Assembly: GCA_018296165.2 (NCBI GenBank)
Contig: JACKQL020000111.1
Location: 1 to 64,000 of the forward strand
Source: Termitomyces sp. T153
Taxonomy: Eukaryota > Basidiomycota > Agaricomycetes > Agaricales > Lyophyllaceae
Direction: 5' to 3'
DNA: 64,000 nucleotides
Shown here: in pieces, positions 10,491 through 22,279 of the stretch
How positions within the stretch are numbered: the stretch's first letter is position 1
Layout of the letters: each line of letters begins with the position of its first letter
Translations under genes and position numbers: made by a program
Notes under the pieces: generated by a model
Seen by the model: the letters and a program-made list of their open reading frames with translations, nothing else
What the model was told of the DNA's origin: nothing
The model's database searches: none

Positions 10491-12426
10491 ATGGATCGCA
10501 GGCGAGACATAACGCGAATACCTACCATACATGACCTTCGAGTACGTCACATTCTTGCGCTTGAATTTCAAATCCGACACTTGCATAGGTCAAGTTTTGT
10601 TACATCTGCCAGGAAGAAGAACTGTTCAATGCCCGTACGCTACGTTTTTCTCAACATCACTCGACTATTCTGATTCTGTGAAAGCCAATGACCCACCACG
10701 CGCATGGACACATCCCTGTACCTGTACGTTGGTAGCTCATGAATCCTGCCTTTTGCGCTGGATTCAGACTTCTCAAGCCGACGCAGCTCGGGCAGCGAAT
10801 GCGATGAAATGCCCCCAGTGCGGGACCAAATACGAGCTCATCAGCAATCGACCACAAATCCTGCGTCTTCTGGGACTGATGAATCGCATCCTCCATCGCA
10901 CAGGCCGAATTGTCACACTATTTGGAGTTGCTGGGATGGTCGGTGTCTTTGCCTCAGGTGCGTAGTCTGGCGTCTGTAAATTATGATGTTACTCATCGTA
11001 TCTACTTCAGGTGTCTATGCTATCGCAACAATATATGGCTCCTGGGCAGTAAAACAGTTCATCGGGCAAGAGTACGTCTTCTTGTCCCTGTAGCCTATTC
11101 TATCAGCTAACTCTGGGCTCAGAATGCACGGCCTTCTCCTGTCTGATGATCCCAATGTCTGGCGCTGGACAACTCTTGTCAATCTCCCCAGTATCCCCTT
11201 TGCTCTGATACTCGCCCGTTTTCAACCACCTCGCCTCATACCCTCCATAATCCCAATCCTTCTCCTATGGCCACCCATCCCACCCATCCACGTACGCGAA
11301 GTGCTCGCCTCAAACGCTTTCACCACGCCCTTCACCCCATCTTCCATCCTCCCCGCAGATCTGCGAATATCTCGCTCTTGGTCTAATATTCTATGGAGCT
11401 GGCCTCCCACCCCCGCATTGTTTGGGTTCATCCTCGTTCCCTTAGTCCGTTACGTATACAGGAAAGCGTGGACACGCCTGCAAGTTCGCGTCCTCGGTTC
11501 TATACCACCAAGTGTACGCAACTTTGGCGACATCGTTGTATGGGACGGATGGCCCATTGTGATCCGAATCAGAACAGAGATCGATCACAACGGGGCTGAC
11601 CAACAGCAGCATGGACAAGAACAAGATGAGAATCAGGGTGCGGTAGTGGAGGACCAGCAGCAGCAGCGAGACCAGGAAGGCCAAGCAGGAGAGCTTGCAG
11701 CTCGGGGACAAGACCAAGAACTTCCTCATCTCCAAGATCAGGTCCCCGAGAATGGGCCTCCAGCACTTGAGGTAGCGGAGCAGAACATTGCAACTATGCG
11801 TTCTTCTCTTGGCCGACGTATTGGGGGCGCCCTTCTTGTCCCTTGGATCTCTAATCGCATGGGAGCACTTCTTCTTGCTGCCTCGAAACACTCAATCATC
11901 CTCCGTCGAATTCTTGCCTTGCGGCCGCCACTGCAACAGATTACTGCTCTCGTACCGGGACACGTGCAAGCACAAGGTTTTTTGGGCCAATTGCAGAGGA
12001 AGTTGGGAACGGTGTGGCAGTCGACTATAAGGGGCTCTTCGGCGTGGGTAGAGACGGATCCTGTTTGGTAAGCATTGCATTGATTATCCGTTCGGCGGGC
12101 TCCAGGAATGATACATTGATGTCTTACCTGTGTTCTGTACAGGTGGCGAAATGCGCTTGGCTTGGGCCTCTTTGTCGTCGTGTGTCTTATTCTTTTAGTT
12201 ACCTATGTTCAAAAGCTCATCTACATTAACTGTACAGGTGAAAGACACGATTGAGCTTCTGCACCTATGGCTTGCGACGCGTGAGTTAGAGAGCCGTCAT
12301 GTAAAGAACCGTGACTTTGCTCGTGTTGAAATTCGTGAGCTTGACCTTGTTCCTGGGTTTCCCCGTCCCGCCTTGGATCCTACGGCGCAATCACAACGCT
12401 CTCAGTCGTTGCCCAAAGGACTTTAG
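10491..12426 (+). CDS. RING-CH (MARCH-type) membrane E3 ubiquitin ligase, seven exons
   Basis: Exons 10491-10541, 10589-10634, 10685-10957, 11011-11071, 11123-12067, 12143-12179 and 12238-12426 join to 533 residues. The RING-CH zinc site is at about residues 18-95: CYICQ, then HPCTCTLVAHESC, then KCPQCG, giving the C4HC3 pattern of RING-CH ligases that ubiquitinate membrane proteins. Intron 2 lies inside the RING domain, and removing it gives ELFNAPNDPPRAW. Several hydrophobic segments follow (near GRIVTLFGVAGMVGVF, SIPFALILARF, LFGFILVPLVRYVY). A Gln/Glu-rich cytosolic-type loop lies at about residues 300-360. The C-terminus (LWLATRELESRHVKNRDF) resembles that of other basidiomycete members. 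It probably sits in an internal membrane such as the ER. No lesion is seen. Confidence 0.85.
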
Positions 12427-12875
12427 GTCGAAATTCTTGATGCATCAACAATCTCCGCTCTGTCGGTGATGTGATACGTTTTTGTGATATTAGTTGGCTG
12501 TACCTATATATATCCTACTGATATATTCATATCATCTCTTCCACGTGGCCGTTATCATTGGACTTGTGCGGTGTTTGATAATTGTAGTTTGGCCATAAAA
12601 GTATAAGTACACAGATAGCCGCCGCAACTTGTCCAGTCCTTTGTAATCAGCCAACCGATCTACACTAATGTTCTTTATGAGTTAGCGTTCGATGAACAAT
12701 TAGACCATCCATCAGCCAACACTTCAAAAACCAAAAACACCCCATCCCTCATAAATACATCGAGACCCGGTAAAAAAAATAGATATAGCAGAAATAGAAA
12801 ACCTGAAGCAGGCGAGAGCGTCCCATATGCAAGAAATACACACATTGAAGGCCCCAGGCAATGAAGTCCGCATAA
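12427..12875. other. Convergent intergenic region
   Basis: This lies between the 3' ends of the RING-CH gene and the minus-strand protease gene. Only 3' untranslated sequence is expected and nothing else is seen. Confidence 0.5.
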
Positions 12876-14790
12876 TCACACTACCGCCTCTACCTTCCCG
12901 CCCCCCGCAAGCGTACCAACGCCCGCCATACTTGTCCTGTCCCCAGCCCTGGCCCCAAACTCATCCACCCTGCCAGGCGGCTCTTGAGACAACAACGGCA
13001 CCCCAACGCTCATCCTACGCTCATGCGCCCCACGCGCAGGGGCAGCACCACCAACGAGCGTATTGTCACCCCACACTTCATCCTGCCTCCCAAGCTCCAA
13101 ATCAACAACACCATAATCCTGCATGTACGCCTCCCAGCGCCCACTGCGCATCGTTTCTTCATCATCATAGAGTTCCTTGCCAGGGTCGATAGTGTTCTTG
13201 CTCCTGCGCTTGGTTGAATCGCAAGACGACGCGCGCGCATACGCGTACCCGCCCTCTGTCTCCGTTGGAATATCTGGCGGAGACATGGCCTCTGGGCGCC
13301 GCTGGAACCTCCGCCGCGTGACACACCAGCGCACACCAAAGAGACCTAGACAGAGCGCAAAGAAGCCGAGGAGGGAAATGAGGACGATGAGGCCGATGGA
13401 GAGGTGTTGGGGTGTAGCGCCCGTGTTTGAAGACAAAGGCAAAGAAGACGAGTTGGAGGTCGACACTGGCTGCCTTAGCACGCGGACAGTATGAAACTCG
13501 TCCATGGCGCGCGCCGGGTCAGTTATACCTAGGAGCCCAAGACGTGGTTTGATGCTATCGCCCGATGCACCGAATGTCCCCGCGTCGTCGGGCGGCTCGT
13601 ATGCCATGACTGTATACGTGTTGCGGAGGAACGGGACGCCAAGTATGATATCTGCGGGTACGGTTGGGGCTGTAAACACTGAGTCTGCGGCCTGGATGAC
13701 GCCAGTGCAGAATGTGCTGCCGGATTCGGACGTCAGGTCGAGGGGGTGGAGAGGGATCGGGGGGCGGTCGTCGAGTGTAATTGTGAGATTGAGAGGCGTG
13801 GTACATGGTACGTAGTCTGAAGGAAATCAAGCGTCAGAAGATATCAAAATGCAAGAACGTACATTGGCCTTTGTTGTCGGGAGCTACGCCGATGGCTCCG
13901 TAGATCCCATTCGCAATAGCGCTGGTCGTCAGAATAAGGGGGACACCGCTGTCTAGCACAGCGCTCGGGAGGGCGCCGAGGCCGTTGACAACACTCGAAA
14001 GCTGGACAGGCCTCTCCTGGCCATCGACCCAGACGGTGATGGCCCTGACGTCGACCTTCCAGAACAGCGTGCCCCGGACGTCGCTCTCGAGGACGGCGTA
14101 CTGGACGGCGGAGGGCTGCGTGATGAATTCTGGGTGGCGACCGATGCCGAGTTGTGCAGGGACAGCGTCTGAGCCGGGGCGGGAAAGAAGGAGAGAGAGG
14201 AAGCGGTGGGCGGGGGCGGAGGAGGAGGGGTGATGGAGAAGAGGTTGGAGGCCCACGCGGCGCCGTCGGGCGAGTTGGACGTGACGGGCGGGATCAGCTC
14301 GGCAATTATCGAGTTGAGCGGGAGGGCGAGGCCGAGGATGCCGCTGAAGGCCGCGCTGAGAGGCTCCGACGTGACGACCGTCGCAGCCGCCAGTGCCTGC
14401 GAGTCCAGACTGTACCCACCCATGCTGAACTTATCCCACACAATCGACCCAGAGACCATGCCTTTCAGGTATGTGATTGAGAAAGTCTTGCCCGTGCTCG
14501 TCGAACTGCTGGCGTCGTACAGATGTCCGTCCGTCTGCCCACACGACGAAGACGAGCACGATTTGGAGGCAATCCACTGCGTAGAATATAAGGAAAAGAA
14601 CAGCAGATGTCCTTGTAGACTCACAAGATCAGAAGATCCAGTATCTACTTGCAGCGAGAGTTTCTGCCCGGCGCCGACGACAGCCTCGAACGTGTATGAT
14701 CTGTATACGAATCAGCCGCGAACCATGGATGGAAAAACCACCGCACATGTCGAATATTCGTTACGAAGGCATAGAAGTGGAAGGTCGGGG
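12876..14790 (-). pseudogene. Membrane-anchored pepsin-type aspartic protease, one frameshift, N-terminus unclear
   Basis: Minus-strand exons with clear ends are about 14700-14625, 14576-13863 and 13816-12876. The first catalytic Asp lies in VDTGSSDLW, split by an intron after DL. The second lies in AVLDSGVPLILTT. The core ends with DIILGVPFLRNTYTV. A Ser-rich stalk, one transmembrane helix (LSIGLIVLISLLGFFALCL) and a charged cytosolic tail of roughly 140 residues follow. This is the layout of membrane-anchored fungal A1 proteases facing the cell exterior or the vesicle lumen. A one-base deletion in the C-rich run at about 14222-14232 breaks the frame after NLFSITP; the duplicate at 55.5 kb keeps the frame there (NLFSITPTSSAPAHRF), which supports a lesion here. 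The 5' end is uncertain: an upstream exon may start near 15038, or a short one may start at the ATG just inside 14813. Confidence 0.75.
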
Positions 14791-15095
14791 CCGTAATATC
14801 ATAGTAGCGCGGTCGTGGAGAGAGCAGGATCGCGGCGAGGGCTGTAGAAGACCTTTATAATGTAATTAGAAATAATTGAATACATTTGAGGCCACATACC
14901 TCGTGGGTTTCCCGGTGCTCGGGTCTCCCAACGCCCCTCAACGTGTCCAACCCACACCAAGTCCCTCCGGCGCATGCTGGTCGTGTTCTGGTGTCGTGAA
15001 GAGCAAACGTCGGGCAGGAGGAATAAGGAGGCATTCACCCCTCAACGAGAAAGGCGATCGTTGGTTGCAGAACGCGCCCAAACGAGGCATGGAGG
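14129..15095 (-). repeat. Segmental duplication, copy A (protease 5' half and upstream flank)
   Basis: This segment matches 55476-56438 in the opposite orientation. It covers the first protease exons, the intron and about 300 bases of upstream flank. The identity ends sharply at the CACCCAGA word, inside the protease coding exon. Compared with copy B, copy A keeps more CpG dinucleotides. Confidence 0.85.
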
Positions 15096-16508
15096 GAAAT
15101 GATCAAAAACAAACAAATCTGATAAGATAAGTCCGAGACTGAACGCATCATTGGAGCTGCACGATTACCTCGAGCAGCAAGCGGACTAGGATACAGCTCA
15201 TTCTTGGGCTCTGAATTGGACCCAAGATCGAGTTTCCCCTGCTCCGCAACGGCTCCTGCGAAAGGACTCTGGACAGCTGCATCCCTACAGAAGACCGAGC
15301 ACGATTCTCACGCGGCGTTTTTCATCTTTGAGAGAGGCTCCTTTCTTTGCTCCGTGCACCCCTTGCGAGCAACTATCGACTAAGGACCAACTGGAAAAAC
15401 AGATACTACCTACTTGTGCAATCATAAATCTAGAATCCTAAGTGATATAGAAATATTGCATGTAGCTTCCTGTAACGCAGGTCGGCGAAACGGTGCACTT
15501 CGTGACAGGAGTTCTGGCGTCTCTCATCCACTAATGGAACATGAAAGCCAATCTTGTACTCGGGATTCATCTTGACTCTACTCTTGAATAGCACCGACTT
15601 CGGTGATACAGAGGACGACCAATCACCAGGACACACACCTTTTCTCATTGTTCGAAGACTTCCTCACCTTCTCGTGTTTCACCATCACCATCAAAAATAG
15701 CTGGACCAGCAAAAGCGGCACTCAAGAGACTTGAAGCCGAAACGCAAGGCTTTTGCCATCTGCTCGCAGGTCCTGGAAAGAAAGACAGAGTTTCTCCCTT
15801 TGACTGTTCTTCGCGAAACATGGAATTATCGTATGGGTGCCCGCCTCGGCCTCACCTCACTGTCCATCTCGACTTCTCATGCGAACCACCCAGCTCCAAC
15901 CTACACGTAGTGCACACTCGCTGAGAAAATCGTCTCATCTCATCTCAGTCCCAAACTCCGACTTGTTTGCGCCTATCCACTTTACCCAGTCCTCACCTCA
16001 TCTTGCAATCACCATACCAAAAATATCAACAACGACAAGATCCTGTTTTCATTGGCTGATGTACACCTTAGAACTCGCAAGAGACAAAAGAGGGCGGGTT
16101 ATACGGTGATGAACCCGTCGACCACCACGAACCAAAATAAGAATGAGGATGAGGGAAGCCTAGGCGAATAGTGAGGGGAACACTCGGAAGGGAAAAGGAT
16201 AAATAAAATAGAAGTGAAGTGGTATACCATACGATATCTTATTTCCGAAATCATAGGGATGTCGTGTTACAGAGTTGGATCAAAGTCCCATGTGGATTGA
16301 CTAATTATAGTAAGACAAATACTGTTGTTGGGAACAAACAAACAGTGAAACGAATGAAAAGAATGAACACAGCGAAATAGAAGAAAAAAAAAGAAGATTT
16401 AGTAGATATGCATGGGTGATAAAGAAAGAGCGGACGAATGGACATGAATTTCCTCTATCAGCGGGTTGGGCATGAAGTGGCGCGAGGGCGGTGAGACGAG
16501 CAAGACGG
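15096..16508. other. Stretch without a recognised gene
   Basis: No gene is recognised. The right part (16100-16500) is A-rich on the plus strand and lies just downstream of the G-alpha stop codon, so it may include that gene's 3' untranslated region. Confidence 0.4.
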
Positions 16509-17033
16509 CTATAGGAGACCACATTCCCGAAGGTGGAGCTGTAGGAGGATGTCCTGTATGGCACTCAACACGACTAGAGGGTGGAGCATGATATCAGCGT
16601 GGGCAGTGAGCCAAGGAAGGACAGACAAAATAATGCATACACTTGATCTGCTGCGTGTCCGTCGCACATGTGTAATGTGCGTAGATCTGCTTCGTGGCGG
16701 CGCTCTGGTTGAGGGAGACAAATCTAGATAAGATTCCAGTGGTGTTTATTAGCGGAAGAACAAAAGTATAGAGGGTGACGACAGACCGGCGGAGGAGGTA
16801 CTCGCATGCGGCGTCGTAATTGTCACCGCCCGTGAAATCAGGGAAGTAGTCGGAAAGTGGCGAGCGGGGCAGTTTCTCGGCGAAAAGGTCGATTTTGTTC
16901 AGGAAAAGAATCTGATCACGGATGAGTCAGGACGAGACGAGATGGACGATAGCAAACGTACTATGGATGTCTTCACAAACCACCGTGAGTTGCATATCGA
17001 GTCGAAGAGAGTGAGAGCTTCTTGCATACGATT
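16509..17033 (-). pseudogene. G-protein alpha subunit, 3' half only
   Basis: Minus-strand exons 17033-16962, 16911-16787, 16723-16641 and 16573-16509 join without a gap in reading. They encode [19 protein letters not shown], then [10 protein letters not shown] (the NKxD guanine-specificity motif), DYFPDFTGGDNYDAACEYLL, HYTCATDTQQIK (the TCAT guanine-contact motif) and the receptor-contacting tail LQLHLRECGLL before the stop. These are the last third to half of a heterotrimeric G-alpha subunit, which signals at the plasma membrane. The P-loop, switch I and switch II exons are missing: at the intron boundary the gene runs into a tandem triplication and then satellite DNA. The part present has no lesion, so this may be a truncated gene or an assembly break at repeats. 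Confidence 0.85.
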
Positions 17034-17310
17034 CTAGCGATGGCGTTGTCAGAGAGGAACACACTAACACTATGGTTGCACAGGTCTAACAAGTGCATAT
17101 TGGAACTAGAGTGAGAGCTTCTTGCATACGATTCTAGCGATGGCGTTGTCAGAGAGGAACACACTAACACTATGGTTGCACAGGTCTAACAAGTGCACAT
17201 TGGAACTAGAGTGAGAGCTTCTTGCATACGATTCTAGCGATGGCGTTGTCAGAGAGGAACACACTAACACTATGGTTGCACAGGTCTAACAAGTGCATAT
17301 TGGAACTAGA
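17011..17310. repeat. Tandem triplication, 100-base unit, spanning a G-alpha splice site
   Basis: Three nearly identical 100-base units start at 17011, 17111 and 17211, each beginning with GTGAGAGCTTCTTGCATACG. Unit 2 differs from units 1 and 3 at one base (CACAT for CATAT). Each unit contains the intron acceptor and the first 23 bases of the first surviving G-alpha exon, so the splice site is present three times. Confidence 0.95.
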
Positions 17311-18790
17311 ATGCAACTACTAGTGGACAGAAACTGGATGCCAGAGGCAATAATTGCAGTGATACATTCTTAGATGATTATTAGAGGTTGAGTAGTATTG
17401 AGTCGATATTCCAACTGGAACACAACTGGCAGGGAACTTTGACTTCATGCAACTTGTAGTCATGCATTCCAAGATGATTGTGGGAAGTTTGGCTGCATTG
17501 AGTAGTTGTGCAAGTCTGCCAGTCCAGCTGCAAGTCCAAGGAGTTCAGCTACAAGACCAGAAATACAATAATTCTACAGATAGATTCTCAGATGATTATG
17601 GAATGACTGCACGGATTGAGTAGTTGCACAAGTCTCATAAGTTCAGATTGGAACTGAAATGCAACCAGGGAATAATTTCTGTGATGTGTTCCTAGATGAT
17701 TATTGAATGTTTGACCAGATGAACTGGTTCAATGAGTCCTGCTCAAAGTCAAACAAGTACTGATAAATGGAAGTACCAGTGGACTGCCTTGTGCCAGAGG
17801 CAATAATTACTGTGATGCATTCCCAGATGATTATGAGAAATTAGTTAGATGAAGTAGTAGTGCGAGTTCAATGAGTCCCACTGCAAGTGCCACAAGTCCA
17901 GCCATTCATTGCAGATAAAATAATTCTAGTAATGTGTTTGCAAGTTACTATTCAACATTTGGCTAGATGCAGCATTATAAGAAGACTTGCTGTGAGTCCA
18001 ATAAGAACTAATACAAGTCCAGTGCAGTGCAACCTTGAATGGAATTGTGAGGTGACTAAGAGCTAGTGTTGTAGTCAATAATTGCTGTCATGCATTCCTA
18101 GATCATTATTGCAGGATTGGCTGCTTTGTATGAGTCAGATGAGTCCAGTGGTCAGTAAAATAAGTGCAGTTACAAGTCCAGTGCCAGTCCAGCCAAAATA
18201 TTATCACTAGTGGACTGAGAGTTGATGCAAGACATAATTATTATGTGAATTAATTCAAGAAGATAATTGTAGTGATGCATTCCCTGCTGATTATTGGAAG
18301 TTTAGCTGCATAGGGTGCTTGTTCAAGTCCAACAAGTCCAACTGCTAGAGAAAATTGTTCCTGTAAGGCATTCACAGATGATTATTAGAGGATTGAGTCC
18401 AACAAGTCCAGGTAGGACTCATTAATACAACAGAAAATAATCATACACATGCATTCCCAGATGATTATTGGAAGATTTGCTGCATGGAGTGGTTGTGCAA
18501 GTCCAGCTGTGAGTCCAACAAGTCCAGGTGAGACTCATTGATATCAGAGAAAATAATGGTAGTGATGCATTCCCAGATGATTATTGGAAAATTGGCTGCA
18601 TGGAGTGGTTGTGCAAGTCCAGCTGTCAGTCCAACAAGTCCAGGTGAGACTCATTCATACCAGAGAAAATAATGGTAGTGATGCATTCCCAGATGATTAT
18701 TGAAAGCTTTGCTGCATGGAGTAGTTGTGCAAGTCCAACAAGTCCAGCTGTGAATCCAACAAGTCCAGCTGCAAGTTCAACACCTACTAA
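17311..18790. repeat. Degenerate satellite, unit about 80-120 bases
   Basis: A GCATTCCCAGATGATTATTG word recurs at irregular spacing through the region (for example 17817, 18092, 18277, 18368). The last three copies, at 18451, 18567 and 18683, have an exact 116-base period. Each unit also carries AAGTCCAACAAGTCCAGCTG-like strings, a GCTGCATGGAGTGGTTGTG string and an AGAAAATAATGGTAGTGAT string. The array becomes more regular towards its right end. No coding capacity is seen. Confidence 0.85.
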
Positions 18791-18830
18791 TGTTTTTTAT
18801 TGAACCTTATTGGAGCTACTAAGCATTGAG

Positions 18831-19090
18831 TCTAATCTCATCTTGTGCTGCTTTATCTGTCCTGGACAGAGTACTCTCTGCTTGTTCATTACTTGTTGAC
18901 TCTGCACAGTACATCATGTCTACTGTAGCTTTTTATTCTGTGTCCCCTCATCCTGTGTCCTCAGTCTAATCCCATCTTCTGCTGCTTTGTCCGCCATGGA
19001 TGGAGCACTCTCTGCTTGTTCATTACTTGTTGACTGTGCACCTGCCTACTATATTTTATTCTGTGAGTTTTGTCCCCTTATCCTGTACTC
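18831..19090. repeat. Direct repeat, two copies, 134-base spacing
   Basis: A block starting TCTAATCTCATCTTGTGCTG at 18831 recurs at 18965 (TCTAATCCCATCTTCTGCTG). Both copies continue into CTCTGCTTGTTCATTACTTG. The copies differ by scattered substitutions. Confidence 0.75.
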
Positions 19091-19375
19091 CAAGTCTACT
19101 ATCCTCACCCTGAGTTTCTTCACTCTCCACCCCTGAGTCTGTTCACCCTGCACCCTGAGTCTGTTCACCCTCCATCTTGAGTCCCCTCACCATGCACCCT
19201 GTATCCCACTTCTCACCCTTCACTCTAATCCCCTCACCCTGTATCCCACCTCGAACCCTTCACCCCCTCTCACCCTTCACCCTTCAGCCTGCACCCTAGT
19301 CCCCTCACCCTGTATCTCACCTCTCACCCTGCACCCTAGTCCTCTCACCCTGCACCCTAGCTTAAATTTTCCAAC
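19090..19375. repeat. Pyrimidine-rich CACCCT minisatellite
   Basis: The words CACCCTG, CACCCTGCACCCTAGTCC and CTCACCCTGTATCCCAC recur in irregular order for nearly 300 bases, with strong strand asymmetry (the plus strand is C/T-rich). The array ends about 135 bases before the start of the next gene. Confidence 0.8.
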
Positions 19376-19509
19376 CCTAGTCCACCCTAAGTCCATTTTT
19401 TTTCTCTAGATAACTTCTTTTTTCATGTTTTCTTCGCCTTCTAGCCCATTCATTGGAGCTACGACTGGACCGACCGTAATTTTGTCTTTCTGCGCTCTCA
19501 TACCTCTCT

Positions 19510-22279
19510 ATGTCCGCACGAAAGAGAAGGAAAGTTGATATCGAAGGTCCCACCCGAGGAATGTTTTGGAAAGATCGTCTCCGAAATGGACCTTGAAATT
19601 GCTATAAGACGTCGAGTGGCAGAGACGATCGAGTCTAGAATTTCTTGGGCTCTTATCCTACAAGACTCATTGAAGAAAGGTCAATTACAATTGAGTTAAT
19701 GATTGAAAGTATGTCCACTGAAATCTACATTTTCATAAGGTAGTAGCGGTTCTACAACCTCATTTAAGGATATGGCATTAGATGTAACTTCTACGATTGA
19801 AGTACCTCTGAACGTGATTTTCAAGCGTGAGATTACTCACAATGTTCAATTGGTACCGGCGCACACAGCAAGACCTCCTCGACCTCCACCCAGACATAAA
19901 CCGCCTCGAAATATGAATGGGAAGTTTTTGTACATACGGTTCTCCGATTTACACCCCGAATACGATGACAACCATGTCCAGACCTACCTTATGCGGTGCC
20001 CAGAATGCCTCCGACAATCGTTCACATCTCTACAAGGCCTTCTTAATCACGCACGAATCTCTCATAGTAAGGAATGGGGTACGCATGACGAATGCGTAAG
20101 GGCTTGTGCCGCAGTGAAACCGGACCTGGATGTTGAAATGGGAACTGAGGTCGGCTCGGGACCTAACGGTATACTACCTGGGATAGGAAGCCTATTCGAA
20201 ATGGCGGTTGGGGTTCATCAAGCGAGCGAGTTGATGGCTGGTGGAGACGTTGAACCGGCAGTTGCAGGATCACACGTTGAAAGCCATTCTCAGAGTTCAA
20301 ACCTCAACAAAACGCTTGGTTTGCATGAAGACACCCCTGCACTTGCGCCATTCTTAGGGAAGGAAGCCGTACGAGGTAATATCAAGATTTGGGTCAATGA
20401 GGATGATCTGGCAGATGTTGAAGGTCTTGATGACGATGGGAAATGCTTGAATGGTGTGCATACATCATCAGTCACAGAGGTTGTTTTGCGTCGCCCTTGG
20501 AAGATGCATTTTACCCACCGGAATGATTTCGAACCAGAAACAGAGGAAGGAGCAACGCAAAAGTCCACTACGAACACTAAACCCGACTTGACGATATCTC
20601 GCGAAGGAAGTCTCTTCAACGCAACAGAAGCGAACAAGCCTGAAGCGACAGGTTCTAGGGCGGAAGGCCTGCAGAATAGCCTTATGGGAACAACAGGAAG
20701 CAGTTTTACTTTCAAGCTCGCATTTCTATCATGGATCGCAGTCTTTGGGTGCCACCAAGTTTGTTTGCTCTTCTCGATTTTGATCAGATTTGTGTTCAAT
20801 CAATTTCTAGAAAAGCGCAAAATGTCAAGTCATGGGCGCCCGTACAAGTGGATGATTTCAGTCGAATGCGCCTTCCTATGTAGGCCCGAAACTCCAGAAT
20901 ATTAATACTACCACTCAACTGAACTTCTACAAGAGCCACTCCATAACTATTGTACTTAGGCGTCTGTCTGTTTCCTCGTTTTTGAGTCCTGATGAACCAC
21001 CACTTACAACTACATGACCCCCCTTTGTCGTGGTTGGCAACGCGGATGAGCCTTTCTTGGCCAAGATAGAGAACTCACAAGGAGATATGATCAATCAGAC
21101 TGTTTCATTCGGAGCACTGGGTCGAGGTGCGTCGTGATTGGTGTGTTTCTGTTACTTGTATCTGAAAGGTAGTTAGTTGGACCTCTCCAAATCGTCTGTA
21201 CCAGTTGTTGGTGACGAGCAAATAGTCGACATTGATCTGGACAGAGGAACAGTCTTTCTTCCACTTCAAAAAGGATATCCTCCGATCGGATTGAAGGCTC
21301 GATGGTCGCAAACATCTTCTGAAGTTAAACAGGACGACAATCAGGTAGCGTCTCGACAAGGTAGGTTAACGACCCTACACTATAGAAGCGAGGCCCAGTC
21401 GTCTAGTGTATATTCAACAATTCAACAGATTCAGGGGAAAGCATTTCAATCGCAAGGTTTGGTTCTTCTAACGATCGCGGATGTGTATCGTTGGCTTTAG
21501 AGGAGGGCCATTTTATCCGGCCACCTGGTGCAACCAAGCTCAAAATCGAACATCCTGACATACAGCCCAAGAGTAACTTCAATGACGTTTGGTGCATACC
21601 CTGTGGTCAAAGGATCGAGGCCCATTTGACATCCTCCGCGGTCACACTATCTGACTCTGTGCGACCGAAGCTAGAAATCAGGCCTGAGCATGCTGAAAAA
21701 GAAGGAAGTGTTCCTGAGACTCCACTACCGTGCAAGATCGCACTGAAGGTCCATAATATGCCCTTGGTGAATGTTTTTTCTCTCGACTTTTTGTGGATCA
21801 AAGCACCCACAAGGCCTGAGTACGGGCTCAACATCCGCATGAAAGATTTTCATGCTGTTCATTCTGTTGCAGCTTGTGACCCGAAACTCATATTGGCTGT
21901 CCACAACGTTGTCTCTACCCTGAAGTTACCCACTTTTACTTTGACTTCAGGAAATAACGAGAACTTGTATCTCGACAAATTTGGAAAGGATAGAGCTACA
22001 ATTGAGAGCCATCTCGTTCCCCATGTTACGCTCGCTATGGCAGTTCGATGTTTCGTGCAGTCGTTGGTCAATTGTGGGGTCGACCTTGTTGAAAGGAAAC
22101 AATCATCTAGAGGATTGCTCCAAAAAGGACAAGACATATCCAGGGAGATGACACCTAGCTGTGTCTTGGCCCCATCCCATATTCTCAGTGGCGTGCCTGC
22201 TCAGCGAGGACGCTTCCGGTGTCTTTCGAAGTTAGGGGTTCCGGCAACTCCGGTGAATGTCACGACGGGTTCTTTGTAG
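19510..22279 (+). pseudogene. C2H2-finger, YEATS-like nuclear protein gene with many one-base lesions
   Basis: The order of segments is MSARKRRKVDIEG (basic start), SEMDLEIAIRRRVAETIESR, a C2H2 finger (RCPECLRQSFTSLQGLLNHA then RISH), ALAPFLGKEA, RISIMDRSLWVPP, YKWMISV, PPFVVVGNADEPFLAKIE, EHWVELDLSKSSVPVVGDEQ, VDIDLDRGTVFLP, ADVYRWL and EEGHFIRPPG. As I remember it, this order matches a large basidiomycete protein family with a C2H2 finger and a YEATS-like region, probably chromatin-linked. To read it through, the frame must change near 19577 (T run), 20702, 20869, 21105 and 21497 (T run), and a TGA lies near 21014 just before PPFVVVG. Part of the family's region between the VFLP and ADVYRWL segments seems missing. 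I call it a pseudogene. The family name is tentative; the lesions are visible. Confidence 0.6.

Noticed and set aside
12984..13815. Plus-strand frames over the protease gene
   Set aside because: GC-rich shadow frames opposite a clear coding strand.
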